A stretch of DNA of 64,000 nucleotides from Aspidiotus rigidus (taxonomy: Eukaryota; Arthropoda; Insecta; Hemiptera; Diaspididae): NCBI GenBank assembly GCA_035079385.1, contig JAVHKY010000003.1, positions 20,723,501-20,787,500 on the forward strand. Reading direction: 5' to 3'. Shown here piece by piece: positions 12,079-22,462 of the stretch (position 1 is its first letter; each line of letters starts with the position of its first letter). The notes beneath the pieces were generated by a model that was not told the origin of the DNA, made no database searches, and saw only the letters and a program-made list of their open reading frames with translations. The translations under genes and the position numbers were made by a program.

Positions 12079-13420
12079 ATCTCAAACTTTCTCCCAGTCT
12101 CACCAATGTAGAACAACTGAGCGTGTGCACTCCGCTCAAGCTTTCCTTGTCCTTTTCTTCCGTCTTGTCATTGCTGATTCTCGTCACCGTGGGTTGGTTA
12201 TTCCAGATACCTACATTTGCATCGTAGCCATTGAATGCCTTTATCACCTTGTTTGTGTACTTTCCTATGTATGGTATCGATCCGGAGTACTTTCTTACTA
12301 TGCCATCATGGGTTCCCCTCTTTGTTTCCATTTTCCCAAAGACTCCATCCACCACATCTCTATGATAACCATTGGCTTCTGCGACCTGCTCTACTATCCG
12401 TTCTTTCCTCGTCTCTCTATTGTTTTTGAGGACAGAAATTGCTCGATAGCAGTAGTTCTGGATTGCCGCTAACTTGTACCTGGGGTGGTGGTAGGAGTCA
12501 TTTGGGGTGATGGTGTCAGTATGCGTCGGCTTCCTGTAGATTTTGTATTCTATCCTATTGTTCTCCATTGTGAGTGTAAGGTCCAAATAGTCGATGGTCT
12601 CATTGCCTTTTTCCACTGTAAATTTGATGCTCTCATTCATCGCGTTCATTTCCGAAAGGAATAGGTCCACCTGTCTATCAGTGCCTGACCACACAATTAG
12701 GATATCATCTGCATATCTGGCCCAGAGTTTGATCAAGTTTCTGAACTTGTTACCCTTCAATATCTTGTTTTCCATATCATTCGTGAATATCTCCGCTAGT
12801 ATTGGCGACAGCGGTGATCCCATTGCAAGTCCCCTTTCCTGACTGTAGAACCTGTTATTGAAGCGGCAGTCATTCTGGCTCAAGATCTCCTCCACTATGT
12901 TGGCGTACGTCGACCCATCGGGGTTCCCATGGTATCTGTTGCTTTTGAGCAGGGTAAGAAGTTCCTCCTTCGGTATGGTACCAAATATGTTTGTCATACC
13001 ACAGGATATCAGCTTGTCGTTACTCTTGATTTCCACCTTGTCCAGTTGCTCAATCAGCTCTCCGTTGTTTCTAATGCTTCGTCTGGGTGCAAACTGGTAG
13101 TTTTCTTTCAGGAATGTGGCTACGTTCTTCGCTGTCTTATAGCATGGTGATAGAATACTGTTAACCATGGGTCTCATCGGACGGTTCGCTTTGTGGAGTT
13201 TTACAAGCCCCTTGAGTTTTGGTGCAACCGGGTTCATCTCAAGCGTCCTTTCATTGCCGGGTACATTGTTCCGTAGGTCATCTTGGTATTTCTGTATTGG
13301 GTCCTTTGCCAGCTCTTGGTATCCATTCATTGCGATGCACGACTCCACTTTTTCGGTATAGTCCTCCTTCTCCATTATCACTACCGTGTTGCCTTTGTCA
13401 AAATCAGGTTGTTCTGTCGG
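12020..13420 (-). pseudogene. PLE1 reverse transcriptase and start of the GIY-YIG domain
   Basis: The frame is open from the DKGNTVVIMEKEDY motif (minus strand, about 13415) through a complete Penelope-type RT. Visible motifs are KLKGLVKLHK, RPMRPMVNSI, RGLAMGSPLSPILAEIF and ARYADDILIVW (YADD catalytic aspartates), then EKGNETIDYLDLTL. It ends with SGVHTLSCS, the first strand of a GIY-YIG domain, after which the frame shifts into a nonsense tail. The RT looks intact in itself; the N-terminal and endonuclease frames are separated from it. The enzyme would copy element RNA at a nicked target in the nucleus. Confidence 0.88.
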
Positions 13421-14217
13421 ATCTTCTTTTGTAGATTTGTGACTTTCCTCTGCATTACTTGCGTTCTGTCATTGGTTTGGCACATATTCTCCTTGATGTC
13501 CAACAGCACTTTCCCAATTGTGGTCCGGGCTTCTGATCTCACGTCGTGTGCCACGGTTTGGATTACTTGTTCGCAGCTAATGGCCATACGTTCAAGCTTA
13601 CACTGGTTCGGTCTCTCTGGCTGCACGTACTTGATGCCTTTGTCCAGCAGTCTTTTTTCTTTTTCTGTGAAGGTGACGATTGATGAGTTCTCGGTTCGGT
13701 GAGCAAAGTTGTGCTCAGCTCTCGCTGTCTCTTTCTTTCGGGTCAGTTCGGCAAACTTCTTCTTGATCGGTTTTGTTTGAGCTTGCACTCGTTTTTCCAC
13801 ATAGTCCTCACCTTTCTTCCCTTCTCCTCCTTTTTCGAACATGATTTCTTCAAATTCTAGGGAGTGCAATAATAACCTGGACAGATAGAAATATTGATCA
13901 TACGGTAAACCATTCAGCCTGATAATTTTCTTGTAGAGTTCACTAGTTTCGTTCTTCACTCTCAAACTTTCGGTTTGCACCTTGGTGCGTTTCACTGCCG
14001 CGCTGTTTCCTGGTAGCCTGATAGTCGCATACTTGGGAATAATACCTCGTCTCAAGCATTCGTTATTGAACCAAATCTTCACGTATGTCACTCTTAGTTT
14101 GGCTTTGGTCTTCAGAAACTCAAAAACCTCTTTAACCATGTCTAATGCGCTATTATTGGAACTCATATTGAGTGTATAAGGTGTAAGTAGAGCACTAATA
14201 TTGAAAAAGTTTTCCAA
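13381..14217 (-). pseudogene. PLE1 N-terminal region ending at the start of the RT
   Basis: A 278-codon frame with a lysine- and arginine-rich central part and a short coiled-coil-like C-terminal region. It ends in NNLILTKATR. In PLE proteins LTKA is followed by the hallmark DKG motif at the start of the reverse transcriptase. Here DKG begins in another frame, at the start of the next piece. The junction contains a single ACAAAGGCA where the family expects two overlapping copies, so loss of about 10 bases between short direct repeats is a likely cause. The frame start is the first ATG after an upstream stop; the true start is uncertain. Confidence 0.75.
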
Positions 14218-14370
14218 AAGTACAATTCTAGTTTCTAAGTTGCTTTTTTACAAAAGTACTTTTGTGTGTTATCCCGACATCAGTTGTGTCGTAACTGGAG
14301 AACAAGTCCTGAAATATGAGTTTTTATAGTATAATACTGTGATCTTATTGGCTATAACGATGACAGCTCA

Positions 14371-15915
14371 AGTACCAAAGAGCGAATATGATCTCAACCT
14401 AAAAAGTGGTTCAAACTGCACAGAATCATGAGGCGTGGGACTTGGAATAGAAACTCGCCAAGGAGATCTATTTCTGTCAAGTCTCGTTGATGGCCATGAC
14501 TTCAATACAAAAGCATCCAATAACTGGCGCATGAGCACAAAACGTAATAAGTCACCAATTTTAATCCTTCCAAGTTTCTCTTTTTCTCCCGATGTGATTC
14601 CATTCGTATCTCTTGCGTTTGGAACAGACAGTAAAGATAGTATGGTGATGGTGAATCTTGAGGGTGTTACACTACTGCTTTAGCTTTCTTGGTAATGCTC
14701 TATATTATAAAGTACAAACTTTCCTTTAAGGCAACTGAAATCAGAAGAATTGGCACCCTTAGATGACTCTCATAGATGAACAATAATATATTTTTCCAAT
14801 TTTTTTAATTTTCTTAAAATCTTTTTTGCGCACCAGCACTTGTTGATCTTCTGCGACCTTAGAATGCCGAAATAATAGTTATAGATGCTTCTCGCGTCTA
14901 GTTTAATGACTATAGCACAGTGAAAGAGTAAAAATGAATCTGAAAGTTTTGCTTTTCAAAATTCTTATTATTCTTTGTAAAGAACTCGTTAGTACAATAC
15001 TTCTACATGTGTTGTTGTTTTCATCGGTAATAAAAGACGATGCCTTTTTTTTTTTCCTCTACACATCATCCATCTTTTCAAACTCGTTCGTTTGAAGCCA
15101 TTCATACTGACTGTATATTACTCTATTTCTGGTACAGTATCCTGAATACAATGCTCTGTTGTCAGCAGTATGCTTGCCTCCTTTGACTTTGACCTCTACG
15201 AAGTTTTGCGCCGCACAACTTTAGCTTCTAAATCTTCTAAGCCGTGGCCGTCATACTAGATACTGCAGCACGAAAGATAAAAATGGGTCACGGAATAAAA
15301 TTGCGATATACCCATAATATTTTCTAGAACCGACGAGGAAAAAAAAAAGAAATCGAATTTTTGTTATCCCCATGTACAATTCGAGATGGAGAAATGATAT
15401 TTTCGACTTGCGTCTTCCCTTTCTTCTTTTTTTTTTGTCGCGTTAATTAACATTACATACCCGAGTATAATGATTACAAAAAATAAAAACGCTCAAATGA
15501 AAACCGAGCGTACAGATCGCGATCGACAGAAAAAAGTGGGTCGTGCGGACGCTTAATTATTAAATATTAAAAGTAAAAGAAACGAAAGAAAAAGAAAAAA
15601 AAATAGATCGAATCCGTCAGCGAACTCACCTCTCGAGCCCTGATAATTACTCGCGTATTACGACGAGAGGAATTCTTTCAATCCGACATACATTATTTAA
15701 AGAATTTGTTTTTAAATACGCTGCTGTAGTCATTTTGACGCGTACGCGACGTTTTTTTATGGCATCGTGTGTACGATTTTTTCCCCCATCTCTCTTCTCA
15801 CTCTCGAGTGAAAAATGCGATTCTGTATTATTGTATACTCGAAAGTTCCAATACTGTCGCGTGCTTTTTTTTACTCTCTTATTCACTCGTCGTTTGTTAT
15901 TCTCTCTTTTTGCAG
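14371..15915. other. no recognisable gene; intron or intergenic DNA
   Basis: Open frames (for example 14435-14683) show nothing recognisable. T-runs and purine runs occur at 15046-15056, 15425-15437 and 15590-15604. The last bases (TCTCTCTTTTTGCAG ending at 15915) are the 3' splice site of the GRXCR exon, so at least the right part is intron. Confidence 0.6.
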
Positions 15916-16086
15916 AGCGCTGATGCACTGAATACTTGTCAGGTGTGCGGTGGGTATCGTCTGTTACCATGTAACGTGTGTAACGGAAGCAAGAAATCGG
16001 CTCGTCGTCCGAACTTCAGTGAATTGGTGCCGCTCAAATGCATGAACTGCGACGAAGTCGGTCTGATAAAGTGCTACGCCTGTTAA
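15916..16086 (+). CDS. last coding exon of a glutaredoxin-domain cysteine-rich protein (GRXCR-type)
   Basis: After a pyrimidine-rich acceptor (TTTTTGCAG) the exon starts in phase 0 and encodes 56 residues ending in a TAA stop. Two motifs are diagnostic: CQVCGGYRLLPCNVCNGSKK and, at the end, LKCMNCDEVGLIKCYAC. These eight cysteines form the CXXC-rich, zinc-ribbon-like tail that follows the glutaredoxin domain in vertebrate GRXCR1/GRXCR2 and their insect relatives. In vertebrates GRXCR proteins act in actin-rich stereocilia; the insect role is less clear. The glutaredoxin domain and earlier exons are not in the 15.9 kb upstream as far as I can see, so they must lie beyond the window edge or be too short to spot. 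No AATAAA lies close after the stop. The exon itself shows no damage. Confidence 0.92.
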   Translation, partial: SADALNTCQVCGGYRLLPCNVCNGSKKSARRPNFSELVPLKCMNCDEVGLIKCYAC

Positions 16087-17036
16087 TTCGCTAGTATGTG
16101 ATTTATTCTACTCCAAAGGCGGCGTTCTTCTCCGTAACGACGCGTAATTCTATTATTTTTCGTGTATGCCTTCTCTTCAGCGCTCTTTCTCTTTCTCTTT
16201 TTTTTTTTTTTTATTTATGCAAACGTTTTTCTATTTTATTTATATTTTTACTGTAGTTGTACATCTTTTACCCGTTATAGTCAACGAGAATTAGATTACG
16301 AAAGATAGAGAAGCTGAATTTGGTTCGCACGCCACAAAGTCTCAACTTGTCGGGCCTTAGCGTCGTCACCTCGAGCGTAGAGGGAAGTGGAAACGTAGTC
16401 CTGCAAACTAGAGTAGAACCTGTCCATGTGATTCACATATCTATTTGCTGTTGCTTGTCTTCCATTATGAGGTGGGTGCGAAGTGTGCATGCATTCATTT
16501 TGTTTCCGGCACCTTGGTATCGATTACCTTTCGGGTATTACTTCAGTGATGGCATCAGACGACGGCCTACTCCCGGTGCGACTCCACCTTAAGGACAGTG
16601 CTCTGGAATCGTATGGCGCTAAGTGAAGTAGTTTTGCGATTTGGTGTTCGAGGAAGGGGTTCACGAATCCCTAAACCACTTCACTCCCCATATTTGTATA
16701 CATCAGCAAGAATACCTGTAGATCCTTGACCACAAAAGCAACAAGGATGACAATAATACAATAATAATCGCTATCACTATATTACCGTCATCGAAACCCA
16801 AAACCTTATGATTCAGCAATCAGTATCATGCGTCTCACTAGTGTCTTGAGATGGTAGACTAGTGTCAATTAAGCTATAGCATGGTTCAGCATCTGTCTTC
16901 ATCCGTCTTGTTCTTCATGGTAGTCAAAGCAAATGTTGACGCCTGAGTTCATACTTCTGCCGATCTCAGCAAGATGAGTGTGAGGCCATTTGGAGGAAAC
17001 TTTTCACCTACCTCGTTCTCGCTCAAAGACTGCTTC
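16087..17036. other. GRXCR 3' flank; nothing else recognised
   Basis: This presumably includes the 3' UTR of the preceding exon. A T-run lies at 16198-16213. Open frames at 16296-16592 on both strands show no known domain. Confidence 0.5.
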
Positions 17037-17742
17037 AGCTACCCGATAAACCAAATCGACCATCACTAAATGGTCGATATTGGTTGGTTTTTTATCCTAC
17101 GACTGAAAAGAGACCAAATAATGTGGAACCATCAGAAAGTGGTTGATTTTTAGTAAATTTTTGAGATAAATCCACCAAATTTTGCCTATTTATTTCAGTT
17201 GATTGTTGGTCTGATATTATTCCTACTAAATTTTGACCATAATTTTTGGTTATTTTTGATCACTATGCGGAATACACATTTCGACCCATTTTTGGTCGTG
17301 ATGTTGTCAATACAGAATGAAATTTTTCCTCGTTTCTTAGTCTAAAATTGATATTGTATTTATTACTCAATTTTGACTAAGATTTCTAGTTGATTTCTGG
17401 GCAGATATTTTGGGAGATACCTTGATCCATTTTGAGTAGATTTTTCTTCAACATCCATCAATAAATTATCTTTACTATCTTTTTTGGTTTAAAATGAGTA
17501 TTATGGGGCGAGCCGCATAGTCACCCACACAATTTTGATCAAAATTTCCAGTCAACTTCTCGGCGGATATCCCTAGGACATACCTTGGTCCGTTTTCAGT
17601 CGACTTGTCCTCAACATCTACCAATATTTTTACTCTTTTTTTTGGTCGATTCTCATGCAAACCGTAGTCACTCAATTTTGCCCAAAATTTCCGGTCAATT
17701 TCTTTGAAATGAATCAATTGTCATATTGCTTGCAAACTCGCA

Positions 17743-18652
17743 GATAAATAAAGATATTTCAAATAAAATCTAAAATAAAATTTGAAATTTAAAAATCAAT
17801 ATTCCTAATAATAAAATTGTTTAATGAATTAACATATTCTACTAATCATAAAAATATTAGATTTAATATTCAATTTAAGGAATTCCGTCAAGATTAATTA
17901 CTAAATAATATTTTTTAAATTCAATTTTATATCAATTTTATTTTTTGAAATTAAATTCTAAATTTATTTTAAAAGTTTATAATGTCTAATATAATAATAT
18001 TTTGAAAAAAAAAAAAGATCTTATTTAAATTTTCTTGATATAGTTTATTTAATTAAAATCATTAATTTTGTTTTTTAGAATTATTTATTTGATAAAAATA
18101 TTTATATTCATTTCTTATAATTTTATATAAAAATCATTATAAAAAAAGCAAACAAATTGTAACTAAATACTTTTTATATCTCATTCAATTTATTTAATGA
18201 ATATATTTGATCCTTTAAATAAGAATTGATAAAAATTATATTTCAATGATTTTAAATAATATTTAAAACTTGTAATCATATTGAACCAGACTGATATATT
18301 CATTTTTTTTGTTCAATTTTACATTGAAATAATAGAAAATTATTAGGTTTATTCATGACAAATAAAAAAAATAATCATTAAAGAATATTTTTTAAAAATT
18401 AATTTAAATAATGAATTAACACAAATTAAATTGATAAAGAATAAATAATAATTATTATTATTACTCATATATTATTTAAATTATAATGTAAATTTAAATA
18501 AATAAATAAATAATAAATTTAGATTCATTTTAAGAAATTATTTAAATTAATTGATTCAATGTGAATTGATATGAGTCCATGATAAAGTCCACAAATTTCT
18601 GAACATTGTCTATAAATAATTGAAGGTATAATAATTATTAATATTGTAATTT
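17743..18652. other. nuclear mitochondrial insert (NUMT), rearranged: COX1, CYTB, COX2 pieces
   Basis: An AT-rich block of about 910 bp inside the TIR element, absent from its paralogue, where the two flanks join directly. Three mitochondrial pieces are recognisable. Near 17834-17990 (plus) TTCTACTAATCATAAAAATA and GTTTATAATG resemble the 5' part of cytochrome oxidase I (STNHK...). Near 18268-18345 (plus) AATCATATTGAACCAGACTG and the TGATATATTC that follows resemble the cytochrome b HIQPEWYFLFAY region. At 18525-18626 (minus) lies the COX2 C-terminus. The pieces are not in mitochondrial order and COX2 is inverted, so the insert was rearranged before or after integration. Stops are frequent. 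Confidence 0.8.
18525..18626 (-). pseudogene. COX2: NUMT fragment of cytochrome c oxidase subunit II (C-terminus)
   Basis: The peptide PSIIYRQCSEICGLYHGL, followed by ISIHIESI, corresponds to the end of subunit II. CSEICG contains both Cys and the Glu ligands of the CuA centre, and the family normally continues with a His and then IVIESI. The region upstream of PSIIY lies in transposon sequence, so the gene is cut there. This is nuclear debris with no expected function. Confidence 0.85.
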
Positions 18653-19376
18653 TAGACCAAAATCGCACTCCTCTCAATATAATCCCGCTAAAAAGATTGC
18701 TATCTTCATTCTTTTCTTCTCTCACTTGAGGGAGGCTTAGATATAGACTGGTTTTTCCCGTCAAGAATGGTGGTCTATTAGTATCATCTAACTAGAGATC
18801 GTTTTATGGCGTCTCTATTGCCCAAACTTGATTATTCTGCTTTGTCAAAAGTGGTCTATTTGTAGTGATCCGTTAATATCGCTTGAATATAGGCTACAAC
18901 AGACTATTTTAATATCGTCTACATTGCCCAGAAATCGAACAATCTTTTTCGTCAGAAGAATAAAAAAAAAAAAAAAAAAAAAATCTGTTTTTTCGAATTA
19001 TGGTGGTCTGTTGACACTGATTGAATATTGACTATGAGAAACTATTTTATATCGTCAGGGTTCCCTAGAAATCGACTATTGTTTTGGTCAAAAATGGTCG
19101 AAATATAGTCAATTGCAGAGGAAGTATGGACAATGACTGAGGATAGACCATTTTATGGTACCTACATCACCTGCAGATCGACTAATTTTTTCCATCAAAA
19201 TTTTGTCTAAGTTGGTTTAAATGTGGTCTATATATGGTAGGGAAGAGCGGAAGTAAATCGACCGAAAAGTTGGTCTATTATTAGTCACTCATCAGAGCGC
19301 CCGCACAGTCTATTTTTGGTCTACATCTACTCAAAATCAACAGAGATATTTGGTCGATCTGGTTTATCGGGTAGCT

Positions 19377-19824
19377 CTGATCATATCGCCACACCTTTTT
19401 TTTCTTGAAATAAAATGTGTGCTTTTATCAATCCTCCCACCCTGAATTGTAATGTGAAACTTTCGGTTTTCATTTTCTCTGGCCGCTCTACACCTTCTGA
19501 CCCTGGTTTCTGTTCATCCCGTCTCAACACTATTAGAAGGATTCATACTTGTGGTGCTCGCATTGTACTCGTTTTTTACTCGTTTGAGTATGAATCCTTC
19601 TAATGAATTTGGCCATAACCTAAAAAATCGTGTTGATCCGTCTTAACACCCTGTTCCATTCTTCTAGTTCACTCTGTGGAATTCTGTTTTTTCTTCCCAC
19701 AGGAAGAAGCAACTGGCACCGTGCACGGTTCCCTAGTGCCTATCGTTTGATCTCTGTTTTTATCTTTGCTTTAAATATCGCTGCTCCTTCCTCAGCAAAT
19801 AGCCAGGAAGTTAAGAGCCACGAC
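19377..19824. other. spacer with an 18-bp inverted repeat
   Basis: ATTAGAAGGATTCATACT at 19532-19549 is perfectly inverted at 19587-19604, leaving a 37-base loop. No gene is recognised. The start of the following long inverted repeat is preceded by GCAAATAGCCAGGAAGTT, which recurs with small changes at 23942. Confidence 0.6.
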
Positions 19825-20302
19825 CATGCATTTCTGGATCAAAGCATGAAACTTGGTACATATCATCTTCAGGTGGAGTACTTCAAAATGAGATATGTTG
19901 CCACCATTGGGGGAAGTGCTGACCCCCTTTTCGCGGGGGTTCCGTACCCCCAAAATCAGTTTTTTGCAAATATCTTGCTGCGTTTTAACTTAACAGGAAA
20001 AAGTTTCAAATAAAAGTTGTAGAGCGTAAAATTCCCTGCAAAATGATATATTCATATGTTAGCCTAGATCTATTCGTTCGGACTCAATGCGCGGATAAAG
20101 AGCGCGAATTTTGGAAAAATCATTATTTTTTGTACTTTTACAGACCGTATTGAACTTGGATGGAGTTTTAGAGTATCAACTTTCCAACAAAAAATATAGA
20201 GTATCAAGTTTTCTACAAAATTAAATATAATCACAAACGCTTACACCCAAATATAGGCATCTAGGGTAGAAATTATTGTTATTTCGCGTGCAAAATACAC
20301 TA
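19825..20302 (+). repeat. left arm of a long inverted repeat pair (~0.45 kb arms)
   Basis: The arm runs from CATGCATTTCTGGATCAAAG inward to CGTGCAAAATACAC and matches the reverse complement of 24240-24678 along its length. Shared landmarks include the GATGATATGTACCAAG region, the GTTGCCACCATTGGGGG region, GCGTAAAATT, the TCAATACGGTCTGTAAAAGT region and ATCTAGG(G/C)TAGAAATT. Divergence is visible but modest. With its partner it may form the terminal repeats of a ~4.85-kb element. Confidence 0.85.
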
Positions 20303-20555
20303 ATTTAACGTATGTACAAATAAAAAAATGATACTTTTTTTTTTTTTTTTTTTTTTTTAACGAGCAATGCAGCTGCTCTAAGGGCTATTTGCTCGGCAGA
20401 TAGTTCTGCTTTTACACAAACTTAGTATTTAATAAAGTAGAAAGTTGAAAACAAAAAACATGTAAAAGAACCGAGGTGAAACAAAAATACAAAGGAAAAC
20501 AAAAATATTCTTTTTTTTTTTTTTTTTTTTTTTTTTTTGGCGTCATCGTTCGGAG

Positions 20556-21932
20556 TTAAACGTGGTTGTAAAAGTCAGTAGATCGTAAGTAAGTTAGAGT
20601 TGAGTCAATTGTTTCGGAGTTGTTATTGAGAGTTTGTTGTATATTAACAGAAGTGTTGAGGGAAGATCGGAGAGGTTGTAAAGTCGGGCAAGAGAAAAAG
20701 TGTTCAACTGTTAAATTGTCTTCGAGACAGTGCGAACATGATGGTGGGCCAAGGTTTGCTAGAAGGTGAGTATGTGTAAGACGAGTTTGTCCTATTCTCA
20801 GTCGAGCTAAGATGACTTCCTCTCGTCTAGAATGTCTGTGGGATGAGGACCAAGAAGAGGGATTGGTTTTAATTTTTCTCAATTTGTTGTCAGTTAAATT
20901 TTTCCAAGAGGAAAGCCAAAGTTGGGAAATTAAGGAAGCGTAATATACTTTTAGGTCTTTGGCCAGTGAGAGAATAGGGTCCGTTATTTTAGGAAGAGAT
21001 GTTGCTTGTTTGGCTGCTTTATCTACTGAGTCGTGAGGTGGAAAGTCAACGTGTCCAGGAATCCAAGCCAGAGTGATATGAGAGTTTATTAATTTCGTAG
21101 TGTGGAGAGCCAAAAATATACGTTGAATTAAGGGGTTAGTTGAGAAAGGATCCGCAATGGCTTGTAGAGACGAGAGGGAGTCAGTCAAAAGAAGGTATTT
21201 TTGTTCCGGTAGTAGTTGCGCAATTTGTGATATACAGGCAAGGATACCGTTTAATTCAGCTGTGTATACCGACGCTGAATTTCGTATGCGGTATGCCTCC
21301 ATTTCGCCACCAATGGAGAACGCGTAAGATGTTCTATGGCGATATTTTGAGCCATCTGTGAGACAAAGGGTATAACCTGCAAATTTGTCGATAAGTTTTG
21401 CTATATGTTTTTGATAAATTGAATTGCTGACTTTAGGAACTTCCGTAAGGTCTAGTCTGATATTATCAGGAATGGAGAAGAGCCGTGGGGTAGCTGTCAG
21501 GATAGGCGGAAGGGTTGAAATTTTGAGATTACGAGCGAGAGAAGTTTCTAAACAAGTATAGATATGTTTTGTTGGTTGACGATTAAAAATTGGATTAATT
21601 TCAGAGATTAAAGATTTGTAAACGGGGGAATCTGGAAATTGAGATATCGAAATAAGAAGATTCGAAGAGAGGGTGGATCGGCGAACAGATAGAGGTGGTT
21701 CCGCTGCCTCGGCACACAGACTAAGACTAGGGCTCGTTCTGAATGCTCCCAAAACCAGTCTAAGAGATGAGGAATGGATTGTGTCCAAAAGAGCTAAAGA
21801 CGATTTATTGGCGAGATTGTAGATAGGGGCTCCATAGTCCAGTTGTGATCGGATTAAACTTTTGTACAGATTTAGGAGTAATTTTCGGTTGTAACCCAGT
21901 CGAGGGTGAGAAAGGTATTTTAGGGTATTCAT
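20556..21932 (-). pseudogene. non-LTR retrotransposon RT thumb, RNase H and CCHC-like tail
   Basis: 458 codons without a stop. Residues about 1-130 are the end of the RT (LYKSLIRSQLDYGAPIYNLA, then the AEAAEPPLSVRR region). Residues about 190-310 are an RNase H domain: LTDGSK with the first catalytic Asp, YTAEL with the Glu, LLTDSLSSLQAI with the second Asp, and AWIPGHVDFPPHDSVDKAAK with the last His/Asp. The C-terminus has RLRIGQTRLTHTHLL and a CSHCLEDNLTVEHFFSC zinc-binding motif. RNase H removes RNA from the cDNA hybrid. The catalytic residues look intact, but the RT N-terminal half is broken off upstream, so the copy is inactive. Confidence 0.88.
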
Positions 21933-22099
21933 CGAGCGTAAACATTTGGCTTTTAGTAATTTGATGTGTGGAATCCAAGTTAGTTTTTGATCAAGTAAGA
22001 GTCCTAGAAATTTTATTGAATCGGTGGTTTTAATTCAAAAATTTTGAAGATAAAGTGAGGGAGTTGATGGAGGAGATTTCTTATTTTTATGGAAGATAA

Positions 22100-22426
22100 T
22101 TAGGAATGTTTTGTTTTGGGAAAATTGGAAGCCACGGTCAGATGACCAAGAGGAAATATTGTCCAAGGATTCTTGTAAGAGTCTGTGAGCCCTGATAGGA
22201 TTTGAAGAGCGGAGCGAGATGCTGTAATCTCGTCGGCAAAAAGTCTTTGAGAAATTGGGAAGCTGGTGTTTAATGGAAGGTCGTTAATGGCGACCAAAAA
22301 GAGAAGAACGCTCAGTACTTCTCCTTGTGGAACACCGTTACTGAGCTGCCAATATGTTGGATAAAATTCATACGAAATATTTTTCAGTTCTTCTTCTGAT
22401 CGAAGGCAAATGGCATGTAGCGGCAA
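22100..22426 (-). pseudogene. non-LTR reverse transcriptase fragment (catalytic core)
   Basis: The peptide contains NGVPQGEVLSVLLFLVAIND, then RLFADEITA. These are RT motifs with the usual GVPQGS...LSP...LF and FADD boxes. The second catalytic Asp of FADD is replaced by Glu (FADE), a change expected to disable the enzyme. The frame belongs to the element whose C-terminal part lies at 20556-21932; the interval between them has lost its frame. Confidence 0.78.
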
Positions 22427-22462
22427 ATTTATAGGGTCAGCAAAAAATTGAAGAAAGAAAAG

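Larger units (their letters stand above)
11637..14370 (-). mobile_element. Penelope-like element (PLE1), near complete but disrupted
   Basis: A minus-strand element with an N-terminal region, a Penelope-type reverse transcriptase and a GIY-YIG endonuclease. It is bounded by related direct repeats of about 100 bp (11644-11745 and 14265-14370) that both contain AACTGGAGAACAAG and TGATCTTATTG. This matches the pseudo-LTR layout known for PLEs. Downstream of the coding part, at 11636-11672, the minus strand reads CTGATGA...CCCGAAAGCAGC, resembling a hammerhead ribozyme core, as reported for PLE pseudo-LTRs. Two frameshifts break the protein, so this copy is inactive. Confidence 0.85.
17037..19376. 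mobile_element. TIR element copy 1 with TCGA/TGGTCTAT-rich arms
   Basis: The ends are inverted repeats: AGCTACCCGATAAACCAAAT at the left, and its reverse complement with one mismatch at the right, each continuing into ATCGACCA. Both arms are built of diverged short repeats containing TGGTCTAT, GGTCGATT and TTTTATGG, so they also match each other weakly inside. Without the mitochondrial insert (about 17743-18652) the element is about 1.43 kb. No transposase is visible, so it is non-autonomous. A clear target duplication was not found. The truncated copy at 8628-9720 is its closest relative here. Confidence 0.75.
20335..22440 (-). mobile_element. non-LTR retrotransposon copy 1 (RT and RNase H), 5'-truncated
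   Basis: This minus-strand element ends in a poly-A tail, seen as the T-run at 20335-20358, just after the 3' end signature AATAGCCC...GCTGCATTGCTCGTTA. A second T-run at about 20512-20538 lies inside the 3' UTR. Coding remnants are an RT piece at 22100-22426 and a long RT-RNase H frame at 20556-21932. The same tail and proteins mark copies near 30.4, 33.3, 35.0, 39.1-39.6, 41.9-44.0 and 61.3 kb. It sits inside the long inverted repeat pair, so it inserted there later. Confidence 0.85.

Noticed and set aside
15638..15970. Minus-strand exon with donor AG/GTGAGT near 15637 and a 107-codon frame
   Set aside because: The frame overlaps the firmly supported plus-strand GRXCR exon and its intron; the peptide has no known domain.
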